From Nitrospirota bacterium (GTDB lineage: Bacteria; Nitrospirota; Nitrospiria; Nitrospirales; Nitrospiraceae), in assembly GCA_040757595.1 (NCBI GenBank), contig JBFLWP010000007.1, positions 92,748 to 156,747 of the forward strand: a stretch of DNA of 64,000 bases. The letters run 5' to 3'. The notes below the pieces were generated by a model, which had not been told where the DNA came from, did not search any database, and worked only from the letters and a program-made list of their open reading frames with translations. A program made the position numbers and the translations under genes. Positions 15,112 through 23,480 of this stretch are shown here, piece after piece (position 1 is the stretch's first letter; every line of letters starts with the position of its first letter).

Positions 15112-16770
15112 TTACGATTTGTTCGTGGCCACCCGCTTGGCCAGGCGTTTGGCCAGGCGCACCATGGCGGGGGAACGGTCGGCCGGGTCCAGCAGGACGT
15201 TCAACAGGTGCAGGCGGCGCCGGTCTGCCATCGCCTCGCCCAGGGCCTTGACGAGGTCGCCGTGGGTCGTGATCCGGTGGCCGACCCCACCGCCGATCAA
15301 CTCGCAGATCCGCTCGTAGCGCCACTCCAGCACGTCGTTGAACGCGCCGTCCATAATCTCCCGCTCCGTCGAATAACCGCGGTTGTTCAGCACGACCACG
15401 ATCGGCGCCTGGCCGTAGCGGAGACAGGTGGCGAGCTCCGTGCCGGTCATCTGAAAAGCCCCGTCGCCGACCAGCACGATCGGGCGCCGGGACGGATCGG
15501 CAAAGCCTGCGCCCAGCGCCGCCGGGACCGCGAAGCCCATCGAGGTGTAATAGGCCGGAGAGAGAAATTCCGCGCTCTGGCGGACCCGGAGATCGGCGGC
15601 GGCGAACAGGGCCTCTCCCACGTCGGCGATGACCAGGGTCTCGTCGCTCAGCAACCCGTCCAGGTGGCCGAACAGGCCGCGCAACGTGACCGGAGCGCCC
15701 GGCTCCGGTTGTCCGGCGAACACCTTGTCTCGGGCGGGCAGGGGCCGGGCGGGGAAGGACGGCATCGGGGTCTTCGCCAGTTCCTTCACGAAGTCCGCGA
15801 ACCGGACCCCGTCGTACCGGTGGTGGTTGATCGTCACCGCATCCGCCGTCGCGTGGACCGTGCGCCCCTTCGCCAGCAGCTTGGCGTGAGCCTTGACGTC
15901 CTCGACGTCGCTCAGGATGGACCCGAGGATCAGCAGACAGTCCGCCTCCTCCACGAACCGGATGATCTCGTCCCGCCCGATCAACCCGCTGTAGACCCCG
16001 ATCGAGAGAGGGTGGTCTTCCCGAATGACCGACTTGCCCAGCAGGGTGGAGGCGATCGGCACGTTCATCCGCTCGACGAGCCGGGTCAGGTCGTCCTGCA
16101 AGCCGAACCGATAGACCTCGGCGCCGACCAGCACGACCGGGCGATCGGCCACCGAGAGCATCTCGCGCACCTCCGCCACCGCCTCGGCCAGCGCGTCGGG
16201 ATCGCTGCCCTCGTCTCCCTTGGGCGCGGCGGATGCGACGCCCTCGATCGGCTGCAGGACCCGGTCGCGGGGGATCTCGATGTAGACAGGCCGTTTGTAC
16301 CGGGCCAGCGCGGCCAGGGCCCGGTCGAGCTCCCGCTCGGCCGTCAGCGGATCGTCCAGGACCACGGCGGCGACCGTGACCTGTTCGAACACCTCCTTCT
16401 GAGTCCCGAAGTCGCGGACCATGTGGTGGAGGAACGGATTCCTGGTGCGCTCGGAGATCCCCGGCGAGCCGGTAAGCAGGACGACCGGCGACCGTTCCGC
16501 ATAGGCGCAGGCGATGGCGTTCACGATGTTCAGCCCGCCGACGCAGTAGGTGACGCAGGCGCCTCCGATCCCGTGGACCCGCGCGTAGGCGTCCGCGGCA
16601 TAGCCCGCGCAGTCTTCCCTCGTGGTGCCGACGTGCATGATCGGGGACTGCTCGATCAGCTTGTACAGGGTCAGGACGTAGTCGCCGGGAATGCCGAAGA
16701 TGTGCTTGAGCCCGATCGCGTGCAGCCGGTCGAGGACCAGGGAGCCGATCGTCTGTTTCGCTGCCATCAT
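15112..16770 (-). CDS. Thiamine-diphosphate 2-keto-acid decarboxylase (pyruvate/indolepyruvate type)
   Basis: The 552-residue protein has the three-domain layout of ThDP decarboxylases. The N-terminal domain carries FGIPGDYVLTLYKLIEQSP and the cofactor-activating glutamate in TREDCAGYAADAYARV. The C-terminal domain has the Mg/ThDP motif GDGAFQMTGTEL ending in NNRGYSTE. The N-terminal region resembles pyruvate and indolepyruvate decarboxylases more than acetolactate synthase, because it lacks the FAD-binding insert signatures. It would release an aldehyde and CO2 from a 2-oxo acid. The substrate (pyruvate, phenylpyruvate or indolepyruvate) cannot be decided by eye. It converges with the small gene after proC. 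Confidence 0.85.
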   Translation of the reverse strand: MMAAKQTIGSLVLDRLHAIGLKHIFGIPGDYVLTLYKLIEQSPIMHVGTTREDCAGYAADAYARVHGIGGACVTYCVGGLNIVNAIACAYAERSPVVLLTGSPGISERTRNPFLHHMVRDFGTQKEVFEQVTVAAVVLDDPLTAERELDRALAALARYKRPVYIEIPRDRVLQPIEGVASAAPKGDEGSDPDALAEAVAEVREMLSVADRPVVLVGAEVYRFGLQDDLTRLVERMNVPIASTLLGKSVIREDHPLSIGVYSGLIGRDEIIRFVEEADCLLILGSILSDVEDVKAHAKLLAKGRTVHATADAVTINHHRYDGVRFADFVKELAKTPMPSFPARPLPARDKVFAGQPEPGAPVTLRGLFGHLDGLLSDETLVIADVGEALFAAADLRVRQSAEFLSPAYYTSMGFAVPAALGAGFADPSRRPIVLVGDGAFQMTGTELATCLRYGQAPIVVVLNNRGYSTEREIMDGAFNDVLEWRYERICELIGGGVGHRITTHGDLVKALGEAMADRRRLHLLNVLLDPADRSPAMVRLAKRLAKRVATNKS

Positions 16771-16853
16771 GAGAGCCCTCCGAATGGTTGCGTGTCCCCA
16801 ATAGATAGCCGACCGGCACCGCCGCTGTCGAGACTCTCCGTCATCCGCCGCCG

Positions 16854-16882
16854 TTTACTGCCGCTCTCGCGGGTGGTATAAG
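16854..16882 (+). promoter_or_regulatory. Predicted promoter for the second HEAT protein
   Basis: TTTACT (16854-16859) and TATAAG (16877-16882) are separated by 17 nt. The implied transcription start is near 16889, just at the GAGGAG ribosome site of the gene starting at 16903. Confidence 0.5.
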
Positions 16883-16902
16883 GGCTTCGAGGAGCTATGG
16901 CC

Positions 16903-17802
16903 ATGACGCGACAGGAAGGCTGGCCTCACGGCGAACGGAACAGGGCGCTCCGTTCTTGCTTGAGCCTGGCCCTGGCCGGATGGCTCGCGGCGGCCGGAGG
17001 CTGGATCACCCCGACGGCGCAGGCCGATCCCCCCATCGAGCAGCGGAACCAGTTGAAAGCCGTTCGCACGCTCCTCCTGTCCGGCGAGGCCAGCACCTGG
17101 CTGGATCTCTCAACCCCTCCGTACAACGCCTTCATCACCGTCAAGATGAAGCTGGAGCGGGCCGGGTTTGCGGTCGTGTCCGACCCCAGCCAGCCGCACG
17201 ACGCCCGCGTGATCCTTCGCTACCGGGAATCCCCCGGACGGGAATATCCGCGGATGCAGCAGGGCACGACGATCTCGTGCGACCTGTCGCTCGTTCATGC
17301 CGCGGCCGGAACCCTGTGGACCCACCGGTTCGAAGCGTCTACGACCTGGCCGACGCCCGTCGGGAGCCTCTATTGGGACGCCGTCCAGAACCTGGAGGAG
17401 GACCCCTACTACTATTATATGGGCGACCTGATCAGAGGCCGGCTGAGCGTCCAGCAGGACGCGGTCGCCGTGTTCAGCGAGACGCTGAAGCAGCCGCCCT
17501 TGGCCCTCCCGGCGGACGGCAGCGGCTCGCCGATCACCGGCCAGGTGGCCGCAAACCAGCGGGCGCGGGTCAATGCGATCGGGGAGCTCGGCCGTCTCAA
17601 GGACCGCCGGGCCCTGGAGACGCTCTGGCATCTGGTGGACCGGGACAACCGGCTGGAGCGAGAAGCGGCCGTGGCCACCATCGGCGCCATCGGGGATCCG
17701 GCCTCGCTCACCCGGCTCGCACAGTTGGCCGAGTCCGACTCGGATCCGGCTGTCCGCGCCGCAGCCGCCGCCGCTGTCAAGCACATCGGCCGGCCGGACT
17801 GA
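16903..17802 (+). CDS. Exported HEAT-repeat protein (paralogue of 12846-13922)
   Basis: Two ATGs compete. The second (16903) sits 8 nt after GAGGAG and is preferred over 16897, which is only 2 nt away. A signal peptide spans about residues 1-40, ending TAQADPP. The first domain (about 45-190) contains AGFAVVSDPSQPHDARVILR, clearly related to the QPHDA phrase of the other HEAT protein. The tail (about 215-298) has two to three HEAT units (AIGELGRLKDRRALETLWHL, ATIGAIGDPASLTRLAQLAE). The OPT transporter begins 3 nt after its stop, so the two are probably co-expressed. Role unknown; protein binding in the periplasm is likely. Confidence 0.75.
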   Translation: MTRQEGWPHGERNRALRSCLSLALAGWLAAAGGWITPTAQADPPIEQRNQLKAVRTLLLSGEASTWLDLSTPPYNAFITVKMKLERAGFAVVSDPSQPHDARVILRYRESPGREYPRMQQGTTISCDLSLVHAAAGTLWTHRFEASTTWPTPVGSLYWDAVQNLEEDPYYYYMGDLIRGRLSVQQDAVAVFSETLKQPPLALPADGSGSPITGQVAANQRARVNAIGELGRLKDRRALETLWHLVDRDNRLEREAAVATIGAIGDPASLTRLAQLAESDSDPAVRAAAAAAVKHIGRPD

Positions 17803-17805
17803 GCG

Positions 17806-19767
17806 ATGGCATCCGGCCCCGTCGTTCCCGCTTCCGTCTCACGGCCGGAGATCACGGTCAAGGCCGTCGTCCTCTCGATCGTTCTGGCGGCGGTCCTGGC
17901 CGGGGCCAACGCCTACCTGGGCCTGTTCGCCGGAATGACCGTCTCGGCCTCGATTCCCGCCGCGGTCGCCTCGATGGCCATTCTCCGCTGTTTCCGCCGG
18001 TCGAACATCCTCGAAAACAACATCGTGCAGACCGCTGCCTCTTCGGGGGAGGCCCTGGCCGCCGGCGTGATCTTCACGATTCCCGCCCTGATCCTGATCG
18101 GGTACTGGACGTCGTTCGACTATTGGCAGACCGCCGCGATTTCCCTCGTCGGAGGCCTGCTGGGCGTGCTGTTCACGATCCCGCTGCGCCGCGCGCTCAT
18201 CGTGGACGCCAAGCTCCGGTTTCCCGAGGGAGTGGCCACGGCGGAGGTCCTCAAGGTGGGAACGGGGGCTCAGCCGGAAAGCCGGACGGCCACGGGCAAT
18301 GCCTCGGGGCTTAGCACGCTCCTGACCGGGGCAGCCCTCGGCGGAGCGGTCAAGCTGGGGGAAAGCGGCCTGCGGCTCTGGAGCGAAGCGGTGGAGGGTG
18401 CCGTGCAATTCGGCCGCTCGGTGGGATACCTGGGCCTCAACCTGTCGCCGGCCCTGCTCGCCGTCGGGTTCATCATCGGCTTGCCCACGGCGGCCGTGGT
18501 CTTTCTCGGCGGCGCGCTGGGCTGGCTGCTCCTGATGCCGTTCTACGGAGCCTGGGTCGGGATGCCGGACGGGTTGACCGGCGTGGCCGCGGCCAAAGCC
18601 GTGTGGAGCGGGCACATCCGTTACGTCGGAATCGGCGCCATGTTGGTCGGCGGCCTCTGGACGCTCGTGCAGCTCCGTGGACCAGTCCTCCACAGCCTGG
18701 CCCGTCTGGGCGCCGCCTATCGGCCCTCGCCGACGGCCGCCGGCCCCACGCCCCGCACCGAACGGGACGCTTCGCTTCCGTGGCTGGCCGCCTTGTTCGC
18801 CCTGTCCTTGATTCCCATGGGCCTGATCTACCGGACCGTGGTCGGCGACACGGCGGTGGCCGGGGTGATGACCGTGGTCATGGCGGTGGCGGCCTTCCTG
18901 TTCTCCTCCGTCGCCGCCTACATGGCGGGGCTCGTGGGCAGCTCCAGCAATCCGGTCTCCGGGGTGACTATCGCCACGATCATGGTGGCTTCCCTGCTGC
19001 TCGTGGCGATCATGGGCCACGGGCATCCGGCCGGACCGGCGGCGACGCTGCTCATCGGCGCCGTGGTCTGCTGCGCGGCCGCCATGGGCGGGGACAACCT
19101 GCAGGACCTCAAGACGGGCCACCTGGTCGGAGCCACCCCGTGGAAGCAGCAGGTGATGCAGGTGGTGGGCGTGGCGGCCGCCGCCGTCGTCATCGTGCCG
19201 GTCCTGGCTCTGCTGCAAGCCAAGTATGGGATCGGGGACGTGACGGCGGAACATCCGCATCCGCTGAGCGCCCCGCAAGCCACCCTGATGGCCAGCCTCG
19301 CGCGGGGCGTGTTCGGAGACGGGCTGCCGTGGCCCCTGGTCGGGCTGGGCGCCCTGATCGGCGTCGCCGTCATTCTGCTCGACCAACGGCAAGCGGCCCA
19401 AGGCTCAGCCTTCCGCCTCCCGGTCCTCGCCGTGGCCCTGGGGATCTACCTTCCCCTCAAACTGTCCGCCGCCATCCTCCTCGGTGGTCTCGTCGCCCGA
19501 TTGGCGCAGGGAGGAAGCAAGCCTCGCGAGGCGGGAGAGGGAAATCCGGGGCTCCTGTTCGCCGCCGGGCTGGTCACGGGGGAGGCCCTGATGGGCATCT
19601 TCCTGGCGCTCCCGATCGCGCTCGGCAGCCTCTGGCCCTCGGTGCCGGCCGACCCGTTCACGCTCTTCGAAGCCCCTCCGCTGGGTCCCTGGCCCGGCGC
19701 GCTCGCTGTCGCGGGAGTGGCGTATCTGCTGTATCGCAATGGGTGCGACGTGAAGCGTCTCTCGTGA
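17806..19767 (+). CDS. OPT-family oligopeptide/metal-chelate transporter
   Basis: This 653-residue integral membrane protein has many hydrophobic helices. It starts with ITVKAVVLSIVLAAVLAGAN followed by AYLGLFAGMTVSASIPAAV, and has the NNIVQTAASSGEALAAGVIFT and GSSSNPVSGVT segments typical of the oligopeptide transporter family. Bacterial OPT proteins import small peptides or metal chelates. It follows the HEAT protein by 3 nt, suggesting a shared operon. The last codons and the stop lie within the left arm of an inverted repeat (19750-19824). Confidence 0.9.
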   Translation: MASGPVVPASVSRPEITVKAVVLSIVLAAVLAGANAYLGLFAGMTVSASIPAAVASMAILRCFRRSNILENNIVQTAASSGEALAAGVIFTIPALILIGYWTSFDYWQTAAISLVGGLLGVLFTIPLRRALIVDAKLRFPEGVATAEVLKVGTGAQPESRTATGNASGLSTLLTGAALGGAVKLGESGLRLWSEAVEGAVQFGRSVGYLGLNLSPALLAVGFIIGLPTAAVVFLGGALGWLLLMPFYGAWVGMPDGLTGVAAAKAVWSGHIRYVGIGAMLVGGLWTLVQLRGPVLHSLARLGAAYRPSPTAAGPTPRTERDASLPWLAALFALSLIPMGLIYRTVVGDTAVAGVMTVVMAVAAFLFSSVAAYMAGLVGSSSNPVSGVTIATIMVASLLLVAIMGHGHPAGPAATLLIGAVVCCAAAMGGDNLQDLKTGHLVGATPWKQQVMQVVGVAAAAVVIVPVLALLQAKYGIGDVTAEHPHPLSAPQATLMASLARGVFGDGLPWPLVGLGALIGVAVILLDQRQAAQGSAFRLPVLAVALGIYLPLKLSAAILLGGLVARLAQGGSKPREAGEGNPGLLFAAGLVTGEALMGIFLALPIALGSLWPSVPADPFTLFEAPPLGPWPGALAVAGVAYLLYRNGCDVKRLS

Positions 19768-19824
19768 AGCGTGGAGCGAGAATACCCACCTGCGAAGGAC
19801 GCTTCACGAAGGACGAGCGACGAG
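19750..19824. repeat. Word-palindrome (word ~CGTGAAGCGT) containing the OPT stop codon
   Basis: The left arm (19750-19780) iterates GTGAAGCGT and CTCGTGAAGCG. The right arm (19793-19824) iterates GACGCTTCACGAAGGACGAG. The inverted core CTCGTGAAGCGT / ACGCTTCACGA is clear. The OPT reading frame ends inside the left arm and the convergent XRE gene ends just after the right arm, so it could terminate both transcripts. Confidence 0.65.
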
Positions 19825-19826
19825 TT

Positions 19827-20294
19827 TCAATCGGAGGGTGGCTCGAAATGCCCGGAAGGGCGGGACTGCCAAGGCACGGTTGCGCGGCGGGATTGCTTGA
19901 CCAGGCTCCGCAGGCTGGCCTCTGCGGCCATGAGCAGCTTCGGCTCACCGCTCCGGAGCAAGGCGGTCAGGAGGACGTACAGCTCGCGCTCCTGCTTCAG
20001 GCCGCGCAGAATCAGCTCGGCCACCGGGTCCACCCGGTCCGGGGAGAGCGGCTCGATCGTTTCTCCCTCCGGATCGGTGGTCAGGAGATCCAGATGCTGG
20101 GGACGGCTGTACAGCCAGGAAGCGGGAATGCCGAGGGCGTCGCCCAGGGCCTCCAGCGTGGAGGCAGCAGGATCGGCCTCGCCCGATTCGATCGCGTCCA
20201 ACGAGGCCGGAGAGAGGCCGGCGCTCTCGGCGAGCGCCGACACCGATTGCCGTCGAGCCAGCCGCCAGGCCTGGATGTTGGCCCCGAGAGACAC
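19827..20294 (-). CDS. XRE-family helix-turn-helix regulator
   Basis: I start this at a GTG, giving 155 residues beginning MSLGANIQAWRLARRQSVSAL. Residues about 5-60 are a classic five-helix XRE DNA-binding domain: SVSALAESAGLSPASLDAIESG, then STLEALGDALGIPASWLY. The rest is helical (ELILRGLKQERELYVLLTAL) and may dimerise. A TATGAT -10 box ends 6 nt before the GTG, suggesting a leaderless message. The rRNA methyltransferase gene diverges from it, with start codons about 77 bp apart, so it could control its neighbour or itself. Confidence 0.8.
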   Translation of the reverse strand: MSLGANIQAWRLARRQSVSALAESAGLSPASLDAIESGEADPAASTLEALGDALGIPASWLYSRPQHLDLLTTDPEGETIEPLSPDRVDPVAELILRGLKQERELYVLLTALLRSGEPKLLMAAEASLRSLVKQSRRATVPWQSRPSGHFEPPSD

Positions 20295-20300
20295 GGCAGG

Positions 20301-20330
20301 ATCATACCTAACTCGAAGAGAGCGACGCAA
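20301..20330 (-). promoter_or_regulatory. Predicted promoter of the XRE gene
   Basis: On the minus strand TTGCGT (20330-20325) and TATGAT (20306-20301) are separated by 18 nt. The GTG start codon is the seventh base after the -10 box, so the transcript should be leaderless. Confidence 0.5.
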
Positions 20331-20371
20331 CTTCACGGGCCAGCCCGTGAAGCCGTCAGGAGGAGACCATC

Positions 20372-21181
20372 GTGCCGCCAGTTGCCCCCTTGTCCTCGGC
20401 CAAGGCCAAGCTGATTCGCGATCTGCTCCGCACCAAGCGGACCCGCGATCGGGAACGGGCCTTCGTGATCGAAGGGGAGAAGCCCGTCCAGGAACTGCTC
20501 GCCGCCCGCTCCCCGATGCTGCGCGCGGTGGTCGTAGCCGAGTCGCGTTTGCGAAAGCCCGGCCCGCTACGCCTGTTGCTGGGCCGAGGCCCGGCCCCGG
20601 CCTACGTCTGCCGCGACTCGATGTTCGAGAAGCTCTCCGAGGTGAGCAGCCCGGCCGGATTGCTGGCCGTGGTGGAACAGCCGGCCTGGAATCAGGCCGT
20701 GATCCTTCAACGGCCGCAGGTGCTCGGCCTGTACGGGGAGTGCCTCCAGGACCCGGCCAACGTCGGCGCCATCGTGCGCACCGCTCTGGGCTTCGGCCTC
20801 GACGCCCTGTGGCTGACACCGGACTCGGCGGATGTCTTCAATCCCAAGGTCGTCCGGGCGACGGCCGGCGCTCTCCTCGCCCTTCCCGTGTTCACGATCG
20901 CCGACGTCCGCCACCTGACCGGACAGGGGTGCGCGATCCTGGCGGCCGAGCCGCCCGGACCGTCCAGTCGGGCCATCCAGGACGTTGCGGCAATTCCGGC
21001 CCGTTCCATCCTGGCCTTCGGCAACGAGAGCCGGGGACTCTCTGAGACCACGACGAAGCGGGCGGCCCTGCGCTTCCACATCCCGGTGAGCCCCGCCGTC
21101 CAATCCCTGAACGTGGCCGCGGCGGCGGCCGTGGCCGCGTTCTACTTCAGCCGGCTGCTGAGGGATGGGCGCAAGTCGTGA
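20372..21181 (+). CDS. SpoU-family RNA 2'-O-methyltransferase (TrmH/RlmB-like)
   Basis: The enzyme would use SAM to methylate a ribose 2'-OH in rRNA or tRNA. A GTG start follows a GGAGG site. The N-terminal 100 residues are the RNA-binding substrate domain (LLRTKRTRDRERAFVIEGEKPVQ, then FEKLSEVSSPAGLLAVVEQP). The C-terminal SPOUT knot shows its three motifs: LQDPANVGAIVRTALGFG (motif 1), ILAFGNESRGLSE (motif 2) and FHIPVSPAVQSLNVAAAAAV (motif 3). At 269 residues it has the typical length. The exact target nucleotide cannot be read from sequence. Confidence 0.93.
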   Translation: MPPVAPLSSAKAKLIRDLLRTKRTRDRERAFVIEGEKPVQELLAARSPMLRAVVVAESRLRKPGPLRLLLGRGPAPAYVCRDSMFEKLSEVSSPAGLLAVVEQPAWNQAVILQRPQVLGLYGECLQDPANVGAIVRTALGFGLDALWLTPDSADVFNPKVVRATAGALLALPVFTIADVRHLTGQGCAILAAEPPGPSSRAIQDVAAIPARSILAFGNESRGLSETTTKRAALRFHIPVSPAVQSLNVAAAAAVAAFYFSRLLRDGRKS

Positions 21182-21206
21182 CGGGCGTGAGGAATGCGGG
21201 AGGACG

Positions 21207-23099
21207 TTACCGGCTGCGGTGTCCGTTCAAGAGCGCCGTCAACGACTCGGCGGGCATGGGCCGCGAGAAGTAGTACCCCTGCATTTCGTAGCACTGCTGG
21301 CTCTGGAGGAGCGCGGCCTGGGACTTCGTCTCCACGCCCTCGGCGATCACGGAGAGATTCAAGCACCGGGCGAGCGTGATGATCGTCTGGGTAATCGCGG
21401 CGTCCGTGGACTGGCTGAGGAGATCGCGGACGAACGACTGATCAATCTTGAGCGTGTTGATCGGAAGCTGCTTGAGGTAGCCCAGCGAGGAGTACTCGAT
21501 CCCGAAGTCGTCGATCGCGATCCTGATCCCCAGCTCGTGTAATCGCTGCAGAATCTCGGACGTCCTCTGGCGGTCTTGAATGAAGAGACTTTCCGTGAGT
21601 TCGAGCTCCAGCGTCCCGGGATCCAGCCCGGTTTCGTGGAGAATCCTCAAGATCATCTCGGTCAGGTTCGGGGACTGAAAGAGGCGGGGCGAAATGTTCA
21701 CCGCGATCCGGACTCCCGCATGTCCATCGGCGTGCCACCGCCGAGCCTGGGTGCAGGCCGCGCGCAGAACCCATTCGCTGAGCGGCACGATCAAGCCGGA
21801 TTCCTCGGCAACGGGAATGAACGTGGCCGGGTACAGCAACCCGCGATCGGGATGTTTCCAGCGGATCAGGGCCTCGACGCTCGAGATCGCCCCCTCGGGA
21901 GCCGACACGACCGGCTGGTAGTGGAGCAGCAACTCCTGCCGCTGGAGACCCCGCCGGAGATCGGTCTCCACCCGCATCCGCTCCGCCGCTTTGACGTTCA
22001 TCGCGGGCGAATAGAACATGAAGGTGTTCCCTTTGGCCTTGGCGGAGTACATCGCGATGTCGGCGCCCTGGATGAGACCGTCGCGGGCCTCGCTGTCCGT
22101 GGGGTACAACACGATCCCGATGCTGCCGGTCAGGAAGAGCTCCTGGTCGCCTTCAACCGAGCAGGGAAGGGCCACCGCATCGAGTATCTTCTGCGCCACG
22201 CGACCCGCGTCGCTGGCGGACGCGACCTCCTCGAGGATGACCAGAAACTCGTCGCCGCCCATGCGAGCCACCACGTCGCTTTGCCGGATGCATCCGGTGA
22301 GCCGGGTCGCAATGTTCTTGAGCACGAGGTCCCCGACCGGATGGCCCAGCGTATCGTTGACGAGCTTGAACCGATCGAGGTCGAGGAACAGGATCGCCAC
22401 CAGCTTCTTGGTCCGGCGGGCGCGGACCAGCGCCTGATCGAGGAGTTTCATGAGCAGGCACCGGTTCGGAAGGCCGGTGAGGAAGTCGTAATAGGCGAGA
22501 TCGGACTCGGAGGCGTCGGCATTCGTATATCCCCTCGCGTCCCGGGCCACGGTGGCCAGTCCGATGAGCCGTCCTCTCGAATTCCGGAGCGGCCCGAGGG
22601 TCAGCACGATCGGAATGACGTGGCCGTCTTTCCGCCGTCGGACGGTCTCCAGCCGCTCGATACACTCCCCCCGACGCACCCGCGCCATGAATTGCTCCTG
22701 CTCATAGAGGTGGTCGGAAGGGATGAGGATCGCGCTCGGCTTCCCGACGATCTCCTCGGCGGTATAGCCGAACATACGCTCGGCCGTGCCGTTCCAGGTG
22801 ACCACCCGGCCGTCCACCGTCTCGCCGATCAGCGCATCGTTGGACGCATCCACGAGCGCAGCCAGATAGGCGTGCTGTGCCTGAGAGCGAGACCACCGGT
22901 GGACGAGCAAAAGGGGAACCACGGCCGACATTGCGAGCAAGAGGATGCCCGGCGAGACTTCCGGCCAGACACTCGGCACGAGGAGAAGAGCGGCGGGAAG
23001 GGCCAGCACCGCCAGAAGCGTCGCGCCGCGCCGGGGTGCCACGGAGGCGAGGAACGGTACGGCTGCGAGGCCCATCTGGAACGTTCCCTCCGTTTTCAC
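21207..23099 (-). CDS. PAS-GGDEF-EAL cyclic-di-GMP enzyme, membrane-anchored
   Basis: The chosen GTG has an AGGAGGAG site 6 nt upstream; a TTG at 23135 is less likely. Two hydrophobic helices lie near the N-terminus. A PAS domain follows (ASNDALIGETVDGRVVTWNG, FGYTAEEIVGKPSA). The cyclase domain has MGGDEF intact, with the inhibitory RxxD site (RQSD) in the correct place five residues before it. The phosphodiesterase domain has VEALIRW and IAIDDFGIEYSSLGYL intact. Both activities are therefore possible, with PAS input deciding the direction. It stands alone, minus strand, downstream of the efflux operon. Confidence 0.95.
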   Translation of the reverse strand: MKTEGTFQMGLAAVPFLASVAPRRGATLLAVLALPAALLLVPSVWPEVSPGILLLAMSAVVPLLLVHRWSRSQAQHAYLAALVDASNDALIGETVDGRVVTWNGTAERMFGYTAEEIVGKPSAILIPSDHLYEQEQFMARVRRGECIERLETVRRRKDGHVIPIVLTLGPLRNSRGRLIGLATVARDARGYTNADASESDLAYYDFLTGLPNRCLLMKLLDQALVRARRTKKLVAILFLDLDRFKLVNDTLGHPVGDLVLKNIATRLTGCIRQSDVVARMGGDEFLVILEEVASASDAGRVAQKILDAVALPCSVEGDQELFLTGSIGIVLYPTDSEARDGLIQGADIAMYSAKAKGNTFMFYSPAMNVKAAERMRVETDLRRGLQRQELLLHYQPVVSAPEGAISSVEALIRWKHPDRGLLYPATFIPVAEESGLIVPLSEWVLRAACTQARRWHADGHAGVRIAVNISPRLFQSPNLTEMILRILHETGLDPGTLELELTESLFIQDRQRTSEILQRLHELGIRIAIDDFGIEYSSLGYLKQLPINTLKIDQSFVRDLLSQSTDAAITQTIITLARCLNLSVIAEGVETKSQAALLQSQQCYEMQGYYFSRPMPAESLTALLNGHRSR

Positions 23100-23480
23100 G
23101 CCACTCCTCCTTCTGCCCCGGAAAGGGCTGAGCAAGCCTCATGCCGCGGGGAGACTGGGGAATACCGGACGTGGCAAAGGAGGAAGGATCAGAAAAATCC
23201 AGAAAAGACAGCGATTTCAGGCGATCAACGAATCGCTGTCGGAGTAGGGAGGACAAGCGATCGAGGGGAATTCCTACGGCGTAATTTGGTGAGAGAGAAC
23301 AATATTTCGCCTCCTCAGGAACAGTTTACGGAACAGCAGCGGTCGGCCCGAGGGAGGTAGGACAGAATCGGCGTCATGCGAGGCATCACCTGATCGCGGC
23401 ATGTGCCTCATTCAACGTCATTCCTCATAGTCCAACCCTTGCCCCTCGCTCCTTTCAGATCCTTAGCGCACCCTAGTCGG
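23100..23480. other. Intergenic region without a recognisable gene
   Basis: I see no supported coding sequence in these 381 bases. The region would hold the promoter of the PAS-GGDEF-EAL gene and the 3' end of the efflux operon. A stretch around 23406-23460 with repeated CCTC, CATTC and CGCTCC words looks like one arm of a word-palindrome, but no matching arm is visible. Confidence 0.4.
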
